A stretch of DNA of 50,425 bases, taken from positions 1 to 50,425 of the forward strand of contig CACMZR010000010.1 of NCBI GenBank assembly GCA_902618245.1, read 5' to 3'. Shown here one piece after another: positions 30,290-38,207 of the stretch. This DNA comes from an uncultured Bacteroidota bacterium (GTDB taxonomy: Bacteria > Bacteroidota > Bacteroidia > Flavobacteriales > Flavobacteriaceae). The notes under the pieces were generated by a model that saw only the letters and a program-made list of their open reading frames with translations, was not told the origin of the DNA and ran no database searches. Positions within the stretch are counted from its first letter, which is position 1, and every line of letters begins with the position of its first letter. Made by a program: the position numbers and the translations under genes.

Positions 30290-31968
30290 TAATAAAACAT
30301 TTTAAAATTAAATTTCTTTATTGGCACCATGTATGACTCAGCAAATTTCTTGGAATCTAATTCCATTATTTTTCTTTTATTTTTAGTAAGATTTGAAAGT
30401 TCAAAAATTGATTTTATAAAATCTTTTGATGACTTAACTTCTTTCTTCAATGGGGTTTTGTGATTTAAAAAAGGATCAAAGTTAAATTTATCAATATCTA
30501 ATCTAATAACAGGAAGAGAGCACAAAAGAGACTCAATTGAGGCGCTTGAAGAAATATATACCATTATATCAGCCCATTTAAATTCCTCGTATAGAGTATT
30601 CCTTGATATAAAATGAACCTTTTTTTTTATCCAATTTTGAGATAACCTATCCAACACAGTGATTGGGAAGTTAGGATGAAATCTAAATTTGTATTTAAAA
30701 TTGTATTTGATAGGTATTTCTTTCAATAATTTAATTGTTTTAATTATTTCATCTTTACTAGAAGAAAAAACAAACAATAATTTAGCATTATCGGCTGCAA
30801 AAAAATCTCTAACTAAAGGTTTATTTTGAAAAGTTCTTAGAGCTACACCTTGTATTATCTTTTTTGGAGGAAAATTACACCTTTTTATCAACCAATTTTT
30901 AGTAATCTTACCAACGGTAACTATCTTGTCTGGTAGTGGTGTTTTATTTATTTCTGTTTTGGAGAATTGAAAAGATAAATGCGAGGGTGTTATCGATGTA
31001 TGTTGATATCCTATTTTCTTTATTTTATTCGATAATCCCAATGATAGAAACTTCTCCATAGGCTTATTTTCAAATGGATATATTATTTTTTCTAAAAATC
31101 TATTTGAGTTTAACCTTCTAAAGGCTTTAAACAAAAGTAAATTTTCAATAATGCCTCTAGGAATTTCTTCAATCATATTTTCTCTGATAATTTTATGTAA
31201 TAATATCGATTGAGAATTATATTTAAAGTCTATCTTTTTTATTTTGAAAAAATAAATTTTAATTATTTGAATAAAGCACCACAAATAATCTTGAATCTTA
31301 AGATAGCTAAATATATAATGATGAGGCGCTTTCTCATTTTTTAGTATTTTACTCATTTTGTAAAATGGTCGATATAGATAATATAAATATCCTATTGATG
31401 TATTTGAATTTTGTTTCTCGATTAAGTTTTTCAAGTTACCAAAATATGGATCATTTATTTTTCTATTAGTTCCGTCAATAAATGTAAAAAGAAGAATTTC
31501 ATGCTGATTTTCATATGTTTTTTTAAATGAAAAAAAGATAAATACCTGAATCAATCTAATTATAACTTTAAAAAAATTTAATACCCTCGTGAAAAAAGAG
31601 ATAAAAAAGTTCAAAAAAAATAACATAACCTCATTGCCAGTACTGAAATATTGAAATAAGATTTTTTTTTGAGCATTACTGAATTTTTTGTAGTCTTCAG
31701 GATTAAAAATTCCATCCCTTTCTAAATCTAGTACTGCTAATACATCAATTATTTTTGTGACAACAGTAGTATTTAGCGGACTCTTGGAGCTAAAATTAAA
31801 AGCCCACCACAAATAATTTGAATTTAAGACATTAAGATCTGAGAGATAAGAATTTACTTTATTTAAGTAAAAATCCTGATTATTTTTTACAAACAAAAAG
31901 AGCTTTTTTTGTTTGGAAATAAAGTTCTGATTTGATTTTGACTTTTTATCTTTTTTAAAATGTTGCAT
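30289..31968 (-). CDS. putative GT-B-like surface carbohydrate biosynthesis protein
   Basis: A 559-residue protein resembling, by general pattern, the surface carbohydrate biosynthesis family TIGR04326. The N-terminal half is basic with one hydrophobic stretch near residues 118-146. The C-terminal half looks like a GT-B donor domain: K-K-I-G-Y-Q-H-T-S near 317, P-D-K-I-V-T-V-G-K-I-T near 347, L-L-F-V-F-S-S-S-K-D near 398, F-R-F-H-P-N-F-P near 430, then S-S-S-A-S-I-E-S-L-L-C-S-L-P-V-I-R near 478, a pattern found in Kdo- and CDP-polyol-type transferases. It may transfer the CMP-ulosonic acid made by its neighbours. Function is inferred. Confidence 0.6.
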   Translation of the reverse strand: MQHFKKDKKSKSNQNFISKQKKLFLFVKNNQDFYLNKVNSYLSDLNVLNSNYLWWAFNFSSKSPLNTTVVTKIIDVLAVLDLERDGIFNPEDYKKFSNAQKKILFQYFSTGNEVMLFFLNFFISFFTRVLNFFKVIIRLIQVFIFFSFKKTYENQHEILLFTFIDGTNRKINDPYFGNLKNLIEKQNSNTSIGYLYYLYRPFYKMSKILKNEKAPHHYIFSYLKIQDYLWCFIQIIKIYFFKIKKIDFKYNSQSILLHKIIRENMIEEIPRGIIENLLLFKAFRRLNSNRFLEKIIYPFENKPMEKFLSLGLSNKIKKIGYQHTSITPSHLSFQFSKTEINKTPLPDKIVTVGKITKNWLIKRCNFPPKKIIQGVALRTFQNKPLVRDFFAADNAKLLFVFSSSKDEIIKTIKLLKEIPIKYNFKYKFRFHPNFPITVLDRLSQNWIKKKVHFISRNTLYEEFKWADIMVYISSSASIESLLCSLPVIRLDIDKFNFDPFLNHKTPLKKEVKSSKDFIKSIFELSNLTKNKRKIMELDSKKFAESYMVPIKKFNFKMFY

Positions 31969-32941
31969 TTTCCAAAGATTTCAAAATTTGAGCCACTTTA
32001 TAACGTTTCACATGCATATTATCGGAAATATATGAATTGGGATTATCAGTTAAAACATACTCAAAAGAAGGAAAATAAAATACTCCTTTATGTTTTGGGA
32101 TAATTTCGTGCAATACTGCTCTTAAAATACATTTACCCGCAAAAGCTTGAGAGATTATATTACGTTTAAAAAAAGTAGCATACTCTGGGACTGGACTTAC
32201 GGTTATAATTATTTTTAAAGTTGGGTTAAACTCTTTTAAAGTTTTTATAATACTATTTAAATCATTTGTGTTTTGAACAAATGTATTTTCAACAATTCTA
32301 AACCTTTTACTATTTTTTCTAAAACTTATAGGGGGTGTTCTCCCCCACACTATTTCCATTTTTGAATCATACCAAAATTCATTTTGCCCAACAGTTATTA
32401 TTAATATATCCGTTTTTCTAAAAACTTCCCTACTGAGTTTTCTATGACTTTTTATATTAAGAATCGCTTCTTTTTTTGAATTAAATGATCCAATGCTATA
32501 TTCCCTTAAGGGGTCAAAAAAAAGATTTTTGTACTGCTCAACAAAAATTGGAACTTCTTTTTCATCGGTTGAGTAAGAAATGATTTGTAATAAATTTTTT
32601 AAAGTGTAGACTCGTCCCCAATTTGCTGAAAAATTAAAGATATTTTTTTCAAGATTTATATATGTTAATTTTTCTTCTTGATTTTTAAAATGTATTGCAA
32701 TTTCCTCTGCAAAACATGTCCCTAAAGAAGCTATTTTTGATTTCTCTGATATATTTATTTCTTTAAGTCTTTGTTCAGCATCAATATTTAGAATCTTAAT
32801 TAAATTTTTCCCACTAGGATAAATTTGAGTATTCAATAAATCATTCTTTTTATCTTCTATGATATCCCGAGGGATATGTCTTTTAATATCTTCTATATTA
32901 TCTTTTATTAAATCTTTTATTGATCTAATTATTTTTTTCAT
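31955..32941 (-). CDS. GSCFA family protein (SGNH-like hydrolase/acyl esterase)
   Basis: A 328-residue protein of the GSCFA family, named for its motif, seen here as L-G-T-C-F-A-E-E-I near residue 70. A later V-G-Q-N-E-F-W-Y and a C-terminal S-D-N-M-H-V-K resemble blocks of SGNH/GDSL-type hydrolases, with Cys or Ser near the first motif and His near the last. Members are often in polysaccharide loci and are suspected to add or remove acyl groups, but this is not firmly established. It overlaps the KdsB-like gene by four bases and the downstream gene by 14. Confidence 0.78.
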   Translation of the reverse strand: MKKIIRSIKDLIKDNIEDIKRHIPRDIIEDKKNDLLNTQIYPSGKNLIKILNIDAEQRLKEINISEKSKIASLGTCFAEEIAIHFKNQEEKLTYINLEKNIFNFSANWGRVYTLKNLLQIISYSTDEKEVPIFVEQYKNLFFDPLREYSIGSFNSKKEAILNIKSHRKLSREVFRKTDILIITVGQNEFWYDSKMEIVWGRTPPISFRKNSKRFRIVENTFVQNTNDLNSIIKTLKEFNPTLKIIITVSPVPEYATFFKRNIISQAFAGKCILRAVLHEIIPKHKGVFYFPSFEYVLTDNPNSYISDNMHVKRYKVAQILKSLENATF

Positions 32942-33705
32942 CGTTTGATTATCTTTTTAAAGATTTTTTTTTGATCTAAATTTTTGTTTAGTATTTCTTT
33001 TACTATGGCTAATTCTTTTTCAGTATTGACTGATGGGAAGTTTTTAGGAAGTACAATTGCTTTTATTTTATATCCGTGTTCAATTGCTTTCATTTGTTCA
33101 ATTGATTCTAATTTAGCAAATGGAGTATCATTTAAATTCACTAATTCATTCAGAAAATTGCATTCATAAGCAATTAATCCTTGAATTTTAAATAAAATGT
33201 TTTTAAAATTTGTAAACTCAGAGAAAATTGGGGTTTTTCTAAAAAATGAAATGATATGATTATTAGAATCTATAATACATTTAACTAAAGAATGTTTATC
33301 AATATTATTCATATCATCAAATCTTGTAACTCCATTCCACATTTTTTCAGATCTAGTTTTCACCATCTGACGAGCGAAAATATCAATGTAATTTGGTATT
33401 AAAAGTGGCTCATCTCCTTGAACTAAAATAACGTGACTGCATTCCATACAAGAAATTGCTTCAGCTATTCTATAGGTCCCATTTTTGTGATTTTTTTTAG
33501 TTAGTATTACTTTTCCTCCATTAAATTCTATTACGTTTTTTATTTCTTTGTCACCAGTAGCAATATATACCTCTTTTACACTTTTAGATAACATTGCTCT
33601 TCTTCTAACATGTTCAATCATTGGAAGGCCATCAATGTCAATTAACATTTTTCTTCCTAATCTTACAGAAGCTAAATGAGCAGGAATAATTATTACAATA
33701 TCCAT
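32938..33705 (-). CDS. KdsB-like CMP-ulosonate cytidylyltransferase
   Basis: A 255-residue nucleotidyltransferase similar to CMP-Kdo synthetase. It starts I-I-I-P-A-H-L-A-S-V-R-L-G-R-K-M-L, close to the KdsB P-A-R-x-x-S-x-R-x-P-x-K motif but with His for the first Arg and Gly for Pro. Also present are G-L-P-M-I-E-H-V-R-R-R-A near 26 and the nucleotide/metal loop V-Q-G-D-E-P-L-L near 94. The C-terminal F-P-S-V-N-T-E-K-E-L matches the end of KdsB. With KdsA nearby it should activate a Kdo-like acid; the changed residues leave the exact substrate open. It overlaps GSCFA by four bases. Confidence 0.85.
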   Translation of the reverse strand: MDIVIIIPAHLASVRLGRKMLIDIDGLPMIEHVRRRAMLSKSVKEVYIATGDKEIKNVIEFNGGKVILTKKNHKNGTYRIAEAISCMECSHVILVQGDEPLLIPNYIDIFARQMVKTRSEKMWNGVTRFDDMNNIDKHSLVKCIIDSNNHIISFFRKTPIFSEFTNFKNILFKIQGLIAYECNFLNELVNLNDTPFAKLESIEQMKAIEHGYKIKAIVLPKNFPSVNTEKELAIVKEILNKNLDQKKIFKKIIKR

Positions 33706-33711
33706 TATAAT

Positions 33712-34464
33712 TTATTGGGGCAATACTCCGCAATCAATATTAATACATTGCCCTGTAATCGCACTAGATTTATCTGAGGCCAAGTACAAACATGTTTGAC
33801 CAACTTCTGATGCTGTTGGCATTCTTGACAGGGCAGCATTTGATTTTGCAAAGTTCAAAATAAAAGTTGATGGATCCCCTTTTCCTGGAGCATAATCCAT
33901 ATCAAGAGCTTCAATAAGTCCATCTGTTGATATAAGAACAGGACATACTGCATTAACTCTAATATTCCTAGGGCCAAGCTCTTTTGCTAAAGATTGGGTT
34001 AGACCGTTAACTCCAAACTTTGAAGCCACGTAAGCAGAATTATTACTTGAACCTCTTTTGCCTGCTAGACTTGAGATATTAATAATTGATCCCTTTGATT
34101 TCATTACTTTTGCTGCAGCTTTACAGCCCCAAAAATAACCTTTGAGATTAGTGTCTAACAAATCCCCCAAAAAAGCATCGTCTATTTCGGAAATTGGTTT
34201 CCAAAAAGAATAACCCGCATTGTTTATATAAACATCTAAATTGCCAAATTTTTTAATTGCAATATCAACTAAAGAATGATGAGAATCTTCTTTACGGACA
34301 TCCGTCTTTATAAAAATAACTCTGTCGCCAAAAATATTACTCAATTTCAAATCTTGTCTTGCACCAACTATAACAACGTAACCTGCATTGATAAACGCTT
34401 TAGTGATTCCCAGTCCTATACCTCTATTACCTCCAGTAACTATTGCTACTTTATCTTTCCCCAT
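33712..34464 (-). CDS. short-chain dehydrogenase/reductase (second of tandem pair)
   Basis: A 250-residue classical SDR. ATG at 34464 is preferred to TTG at 34482 because it starts M-G-K-D-K-V-A-I-V-T-G and lies two bases after the upstream stop. The cofactor site is T-G-G-N-R-G-I-G near residues 10-17, N-N-A-G-Y near 83, catalytic Ser in I-N-I-S-S-L-A-G, and Y-V-A-S-K near 148. P-V-L-I-S-T-D and the closing N-I-D-C-G-V fit the family. The substrate is unknown. It is paired with another SDR and lies between an aldolase and a KdsB-like gene, so a keto or hydroxy group of the ulosonic acid or its precursor is the likely target. Confidence 0.85.
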   Translation of the reverse strand: MGKDKVAIVTGGNRGIGLGITKAFINAGYVVIVGARQDLKLSNIFGDRVIFIKTDVRKEDSHHSLVDIAIKKFGNLDVYINNAGYSFWKPISEIDDAFLGDLLDTNLKGYFWGCKAAAKVMKSKGSIINISSLAGKRGSSNNSAYVASKFGVNGLTQSLAKELGPRNIRVNAVCPVLISTDGLIEALDMDYAPGKGDPSTFILNFAKSNAALSRMPTASEVGQTCLYLASDKSSAITGQCINIDCGVLPQ

Positions 34465-34466
34465 AA

Positions 34467-35243
34467 TTAAATAGTCATACAAGAATAACCCCCGTCAACT
34501 GTAATCTCTGCACCAGTAACAAAACTTGAAGCATCAGATGCTAACCATAATATTGCACCTGTCAATTCTTCAGTTTTCCCAAAGCGATTCATTGGTGTGT
34601 GTCCTAAAATTGCTTTTTTTCTGTCTTCGTCAATGAAGTTTTTCAAGTTCCATTTTGTCGGAAAAAATCCTGGTCGAATGGCATTTACACGAACACCCTT
34701 TGTTCCCCATTCTCTTCCTAAATTCTGAGTTAAATTTTTTATACTTGCCTTGGCAGCCGAATATGTAAATGCTTTTGATAATGGTGGTCCTGCAGAAGCG
34801 GAAGATATATTTATAATAGAACCTTTTTTGTTGTTAAGCATGTACTCTCCAAAAACTTGACAACCATAAAAAGTTCCTTTTATTTGTGAATCCATAATGC
34901 CATCCCATTCATCTTTTTCAATCTCTAAAAAAGGAGTTGATCCATTCGTTCCAGCACCATTTATAAGTATGTCCAATTTACCAAATTTGTTAATTATTTC
35001 ATTTAGAACCCTATAATGATCTTCCTTTTTGGAAACATCCAAAGCTAAAGAAATTGTCTCCTTAAAACCTTCTTTTAAAATATCTTCTTCAACTTTTGTA
35101 GCCTTTTGAAGTCTTAAATCAATTATAGCAACTTTACATCCTGCCCTTGCAAAAGATTTGGCCATTTCACTGCATAGGTGACCACCTGCGCCTATGATAG
35201 CAGACACTTTCCCTTTCAAATTAAATAATTTATCTATATACAT
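34467..35243 (-). CDS. short-chain dehydrogenase/reductase (first of tandem pair)
   Basis: A 258-residue SDR. The cofactor loop is altered: I-G-A-G-G-H-L-C in place of the usual T-G-x-x-x-G-I-G. The remaining elements are normal: I-N-G-A-G-T near 91, catalytic Ser in I-N-I-S-S-A-S-A-G, Y-S-A-A-K near 157, R-P-G-F-F-P-T and the end V-D-G-G-Y. The enzyme is probably an active oxidoreductase. It is a different subfamily from the neighbouring SDR, so the pair may act in sequence on one substrate (oxidation then reduction would give an epimer). It overlaps the aldolase gene by 14 bases. Confidence 0.85.
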   Translation of the reverse strand: MYIDKLFNLKGKVSAIIGAGGHLCSEMAKSFARAGCKVAIIDLRLQKATKVEEDILKEGFKETISLALDVSKKEDHYRVLNEIINKFGKLDILINGAGTNGSTPFLEIEKDEWDGIMDSQIKGTFYGCQVFGEYMLNNKKGSIINISSASAGPPLSKAFTYSAAKASIKNLTQNLGREWGTKGVRVNAIRPGFFPTKWNLKNFIDEDRKKAILGHTPMNRFGKTEELTGAILWLASDASSFVTGAEITVDGGYSCMTI

Positions 35244-36015
35244 TAATTAATTTTTTCATTTGTTCAGACCATTTCCACAAAACAAATAAGTCAGAACCTA
35301 AAATTACATATGTGTACCCTAAATCAAAAAGGCCTTTTATATTTTTTTCATTAGGGTCAGCAATTTGAGTTCCACAACTTTTTGAATACTTTTCACAAGC
35401 AGTAATAACTTTTTTAGATGCTTCAATTACTTTAGGATGATCTGTTTGTCCAGGAAAACCTAATGATCCAGATATATCATATGGCCCAACCATTACTCCA
35501 TCAACTTCGTCAAAAGATAGAAGTTTCTCAATATTATTAACTGACTCTATTGATTCAACTTGAATTATAAATGAAGAGTTTTGATTCCAACAAGTAATAT
35601 ATTCTTCAAAATCAAATCCATACCCTTGAGCTCTACTAACACCATAACTTCGTTTACCAATAGGGGGGTATTTAAAATTATCAATCAATCTCTTAACATC
35701 CTCTTGGGTATTTACCATCTGAATTAACATTCCATCAGCTCCAGATTCTAAGAGTGGTTTTATATAATCATTTGAATGAGATACAGGTCTAGGAAGGCAA
35801 GGGACTCCTTCAGCTTGAGAAGCAGCTATAATTCGTTGGGCTTCTGCTTGATTTATTGTAGAATGTTCCATATCTATAGCAATAAAATCGAATCCTGCCT
35901 TAGCAATGGTTTCAGTAATTGAGGGGTGGGCGAAAGAAACCCATCCAGCGAATAAACGTTCTCTATTTCTTAAAGCTTTCTTTAATTTTAATTGTCTTTG
36001 TTTCTGAATAGCCAT
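35230..36015 (-). CDS. HpcH/HpaI family 2-keto acid aldolase
   Basis: A 261-residue class II pyruvate aldolase of the HpcH/HpaI family, which join or split pyruvate and an aldehyde. Motifs are F-A-G-W-V-S-F-A-H-P-S-I near residue 22, F-I-A-I-D-M-E-H-S near 44 (conserved D-x-E-H), G-A-D-G-M-L-I-Q-M-V near 92 and V-G-P-Y-D-I-S-G-S-L-G near 170. Relatives include 2-dehydro-3-deoxyglucarate and rhamnonate aldolases. In a Kdo-like locus it could make a different 2-keto-3-deoxy acid or control the pool of one. Such a gene is not part of the standard Kdo pathway. It overlaps the downstream SDR gene. Confidence 0.88.
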   Translation of the reverse strand: MAIQKQRQLKLKKALRNRERLFAGWVSFAHPSITETIAKAGFDFIAIDMEHSTINQAEAQRIIAASQAEGVPCLPRPVSHSNDYIKPLLESGADGMLIQMVNTQEDVKRLIDNFKYPPIGKRSYGVSRAQGYGFDFEEYITCWNQNSSFIIQVESIESVNNIEKLLSFDEVDGVMVGPYDISGSLGFPGQTDHPKVIEASKKVITACEKYSKSCGTQIADPNEKNIKGLFDLGYTYVILGSDLFVLWKWSEQMKKLINVYR

Positions 36016-36029
36016 AGATTCACATTTTA

Positions 36030-36419
36030 TTATATTAATTTTTTAACCGCAGGATGTAAATGTAGTAGGCCAAACAATTTTTTATTTTTATCTATAACTG
36101 GTAAATCCCAAATTTGTTTTTCACCCATAAGATTTACAATCTTTTTTAATTCATCGTCTGGTTTACATGTAATTGGATTTTTTTTTGCGTGAATTAAAGC
36201 ATCATCAATAAAAAAAGAAGAGAAAGGCTTCTGCACTTCTAGTAATTTTCTTCTTAAATCTCCATCCGTAATCAAACCAATCAATTCTCTTTTATCATTA
36301 ATTATACAAACCAAGCCAAGGCCAGCTTGACCCATTTCGGTCAAAGCTTCTTTAAGAATTGTTTTTTTATTTACTATTGGGAAATCACCAAAAGGAATCA
36401 TTACATCATTTACTTTCAT
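36030..36419 (-). CDS. stand-alone CBS-domain pair of KpsF/KdsD type
   Basis: A 129-residue protein made of two CBS domains only. It matches the C-terminal half of KdsD/KpsF arabinose-5-phosphate isomerases: V-M-I-P at the start, L-I-G-L-I-T-D-G-D-L-R-R near residues 46-55, N-P-I-T-C-K-P-D near 86, and L-P-V-I-D-K-N ... L-F-G-L-L-H-L-H near 107-122. The catalytic SIS domain that precedes them in KdsD is absent; the upstream base sequence is taken by kdsA, ten bases away. It may regulate KdsA or another pathway enzyme by binding a nucleotide. It is intact at both ends rather than an obvious gene fragment. Confidence 0.85.
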   Translation of the reverse strand: MKVNDVMIPFGDFPIVNKKTILKEALTEMGQAGLGLVCIINDKRELIGLITDGDLRRKLLEVQKPFSSFFIDDALIHAKKNPITCKPDDELKKIVNLMGEKQIWDLPVIDKNKKLFGLLHLHPAVKKLI

Positions 36420-36422
36420 AAC

Positions 36423-37307
36423 TTAAGAATTTGTAGGATGAACGTTATCATCCCCTAATTTATTTAAAATTTCGATACGTAGTTGATGAAGTTTTTTTGC
36501 TTGATATAAAATATTTTCCAAATATTTTAAGTCTAAAACTGTATTTGAATCAGATAAAGCCTTAGCGGGGTTGTCATGAACTTCCATAAATAATAAATTT
36601 ATGCCATTAGCAACAGCAGATCTTACCAAATAGGGTATAAACTCTCTTTGCCCTCCTGATATATTACCCATAGATGTAGGAAGCTGAATTGAATGTGTAG
36701 CATCATAACAAACCGGATAACCTGTCGAAGCCATTATAGGAAAAGATGTCATGTCGTTAACTAGCATATTGTAGCCCATAAAAGTTCCTCTCTCAGTTAG
36801 AATAATTTTTTTATTACCAAAAGATTCGAGTTTTCTACAAGAGTTTTTCATATTCCAAGGACTCATAAATTGCCCTTTTTTTAATAGAATTGGCCTATTA
36901 GTTCTTGCAGCAGCTCTCAAAATTGAAGTTTGCCTACATAAATAAGCTGGTACTTGAACTAAATCGCAAACCTCTCCTGTTAGATCAGCCCAAGATGGAT
37001 CAGAAAAGTCTGACACAACAGGAACTTTATAAAGGCGTCTAACTTCAGACAAAATTTCCAATCCCTTTTCGATTCCTACACCATGAAAACTTTTAGGTGA
37101 GGACCTACAATCCTTGTCATAACAAGATTTATAAATCCATTGAATTTTTAATTTATCACAAATTTTTTTAATTGAAGCTGCCATAAATAAAGCATGGTCT
37201 CTATTTTCAATGGCACATGGCCCCCCAACAAAAACAAGAGGGTTTTGACCACCTATTTTTATTTTTTCAACATCTCCATATCCTACTTTAACTATTTTTT
37301 TATTCAT
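36423..37307 (-). CDS. kdsA: 3-deoxy-8-phosphooctulonate synthase (Kdo-8-P synthase)
   Basis: Condenses phosphoenolpyruvate with arabinose-5-phosphate, or a related aldose phosphate, to a Kdo-type 2-keto-3-deoxy acid phosphate. The 294 residues include G-G-P-C-A-I-E (Cys31), K-S-C-Y-D-K-D-C-R-S-S, Q-V-P-A-Y-L-C-R-Q-T and T-H-S-I-Q-L-P. Cys31, His205, Glu242 and Asp253 fit the metal ligands of the metal-dependent class (Aquifex type); E. coli KdsA has Asn at the first place. Several phosphate-site segments differ from E. coli, so the acceptor may not be arabinose-5-phosphate. A housekeeping kdsA is expected elsewhere in such genomes, making this a locus-specific copy (inference). It opens the Kdo-like run after a 63-base gap. 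Confidence 0.92.
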   Translation of the reverse strand: MNKKIVKVGYGDVEKIKIGGQNPLVFVGGPCAIENRDHALFMAASIKKICDKLKIQWIYKSCYDKDCRSSPKSFHGVGIEKGLEILSEVRRLYKVPVVSDFSDPSWADLTGEVCDLVQVPAYLCRQTSILRAAARTNRPILLKKGQFMSPWNMKNSCRKLESFGNKKIILTERGTFMGYNMLVNDMTSFPIMASTGYPVCYDATHSIQLPTSMGNISGGQREFIPYLVRSAVANGINLLFMEVHDNPAKALSDSNTVLDLKYLENILYQAKKLHQLRIEILNKLGDDNVHPTNS

Positions 37308-37370
37308 TTGTTTAAAAAATTAATCTTACTTGTTTGTATGGTATTATTCCTTTATAAACCTACTATTATT

Positions 37371-38207
37371 CTATCCATGAAAAACATCAAATGAATTTTC
37401 CATATACTTAAATACAATTGGTCTAGCCATATAAAGTCTACTTTGAATTTTAATTATAGAATTAGTTTTATTAGAGCTTCTTTTATATGAATACTTATAA
37501 AATCCCATAGGCTCTATCTGGATTCTAGTTATAATTGTATTTGATTCACTTAATTCGTGAATAATCAACTTTTGTTTTCTATTGGTGGGGTTAATCCAAT
37601 AGAAATCATATGAATACCTTGCTAATAATCTATGTTGAATAAAGTATTTTTTTTTGAGAAAGCTAAAATTTCCGAGTTGTTTAATATTACCTATTGACTC
37701 TTTATAAATAGCGTCCAAATTACCATGAACATAACTTTTTATTGGCCCATAGAAATTATTTTCGTAACCTGTATAACCCCTTTCAGATAAAAAACAGTCA
37801 TAATCTTTTAACCAAATAGGTGGATTTTTATGTATTACAGCAAAGGTACCATCATGTTTTATATCCAAATTACCTGTGATTTCTTTAATATTTATTCTAT
37901 GTTTAAGATTCCGAATGTTTTTAATTTCAAATCTTTCAACTAGATCACCGGAATTATTAAAAAAAATTATTTCAACTTCAAAGATTTTATACTTTAAGTT
38001 ATCATTATCTATTAGATAGTTAACATTTAATAATTCAAAAAAAGTAGACCAATTATTTTCTATTCTATATAAAAATAAGTCACTTGTAACAGAGGAAGAG
38101 TGCTTTGGAATTTTAGATAATGTTATGCCCCTTTTGGAAATTAATTCCAAATATTTTGGGTTTATATTTTTTACAGCTGAATTTTTAATTTTTTTGTATA
38201 AATTCAT
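37371..38207 (-). CDS. unrecognised protein, second of tandem pair
   Basis: I do not recognise a family. The protein has 278 residues, no signal peptide and no membrane segment. It is rich in aromatic and beta-forming residues, with blocks such as P-P-I-W-L-K-D-Y-D-C-F-L-S-E-R-G-Y near 128-144, G-P-I-K-S-Y-V-H-G-N-L-D near 153, and R-L-Y-M-A-R-P-I-V-F-K-Y at 256-267 ahead of a terminal F-D-V-F-H-G. Its ATG overlaps the stop of the upstream unknown gene by one base, so the two are tightly coupled. The closing layout (aromatic strand, then F-x-x-x-H-G) recalls the end of its neighbour (F-T-L-H-G), so the two may be distant paralogues. A carbohydrate-modifying role is only suggested by location. 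Confidence 0.6.
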   Translation of the reverse strand: MNLYKKIKNSAVKNINPKYLELISKRGITLSKIPKHSSSVTSDLFLYRIENNWSTFFELLNVNYLIDNDNLKYKIFEVEIIFFNNSGDLVERFEIKNIRNLKHRINIKEITGNLDIKHDGTFAVIHKNPPIWLKDYDCFLSERGYTGYENNFYGPIKSYVHGNLDAIYKESIGNIKQLGNFSFLKKKYFIQHRLLARYSYDFYWINPTNRKQKLIIHELSESNTIITRIQIEPMGFYKYSYKRSSNKTNSIIKIQSRLYMARPIVFKYMENSFDVFHG

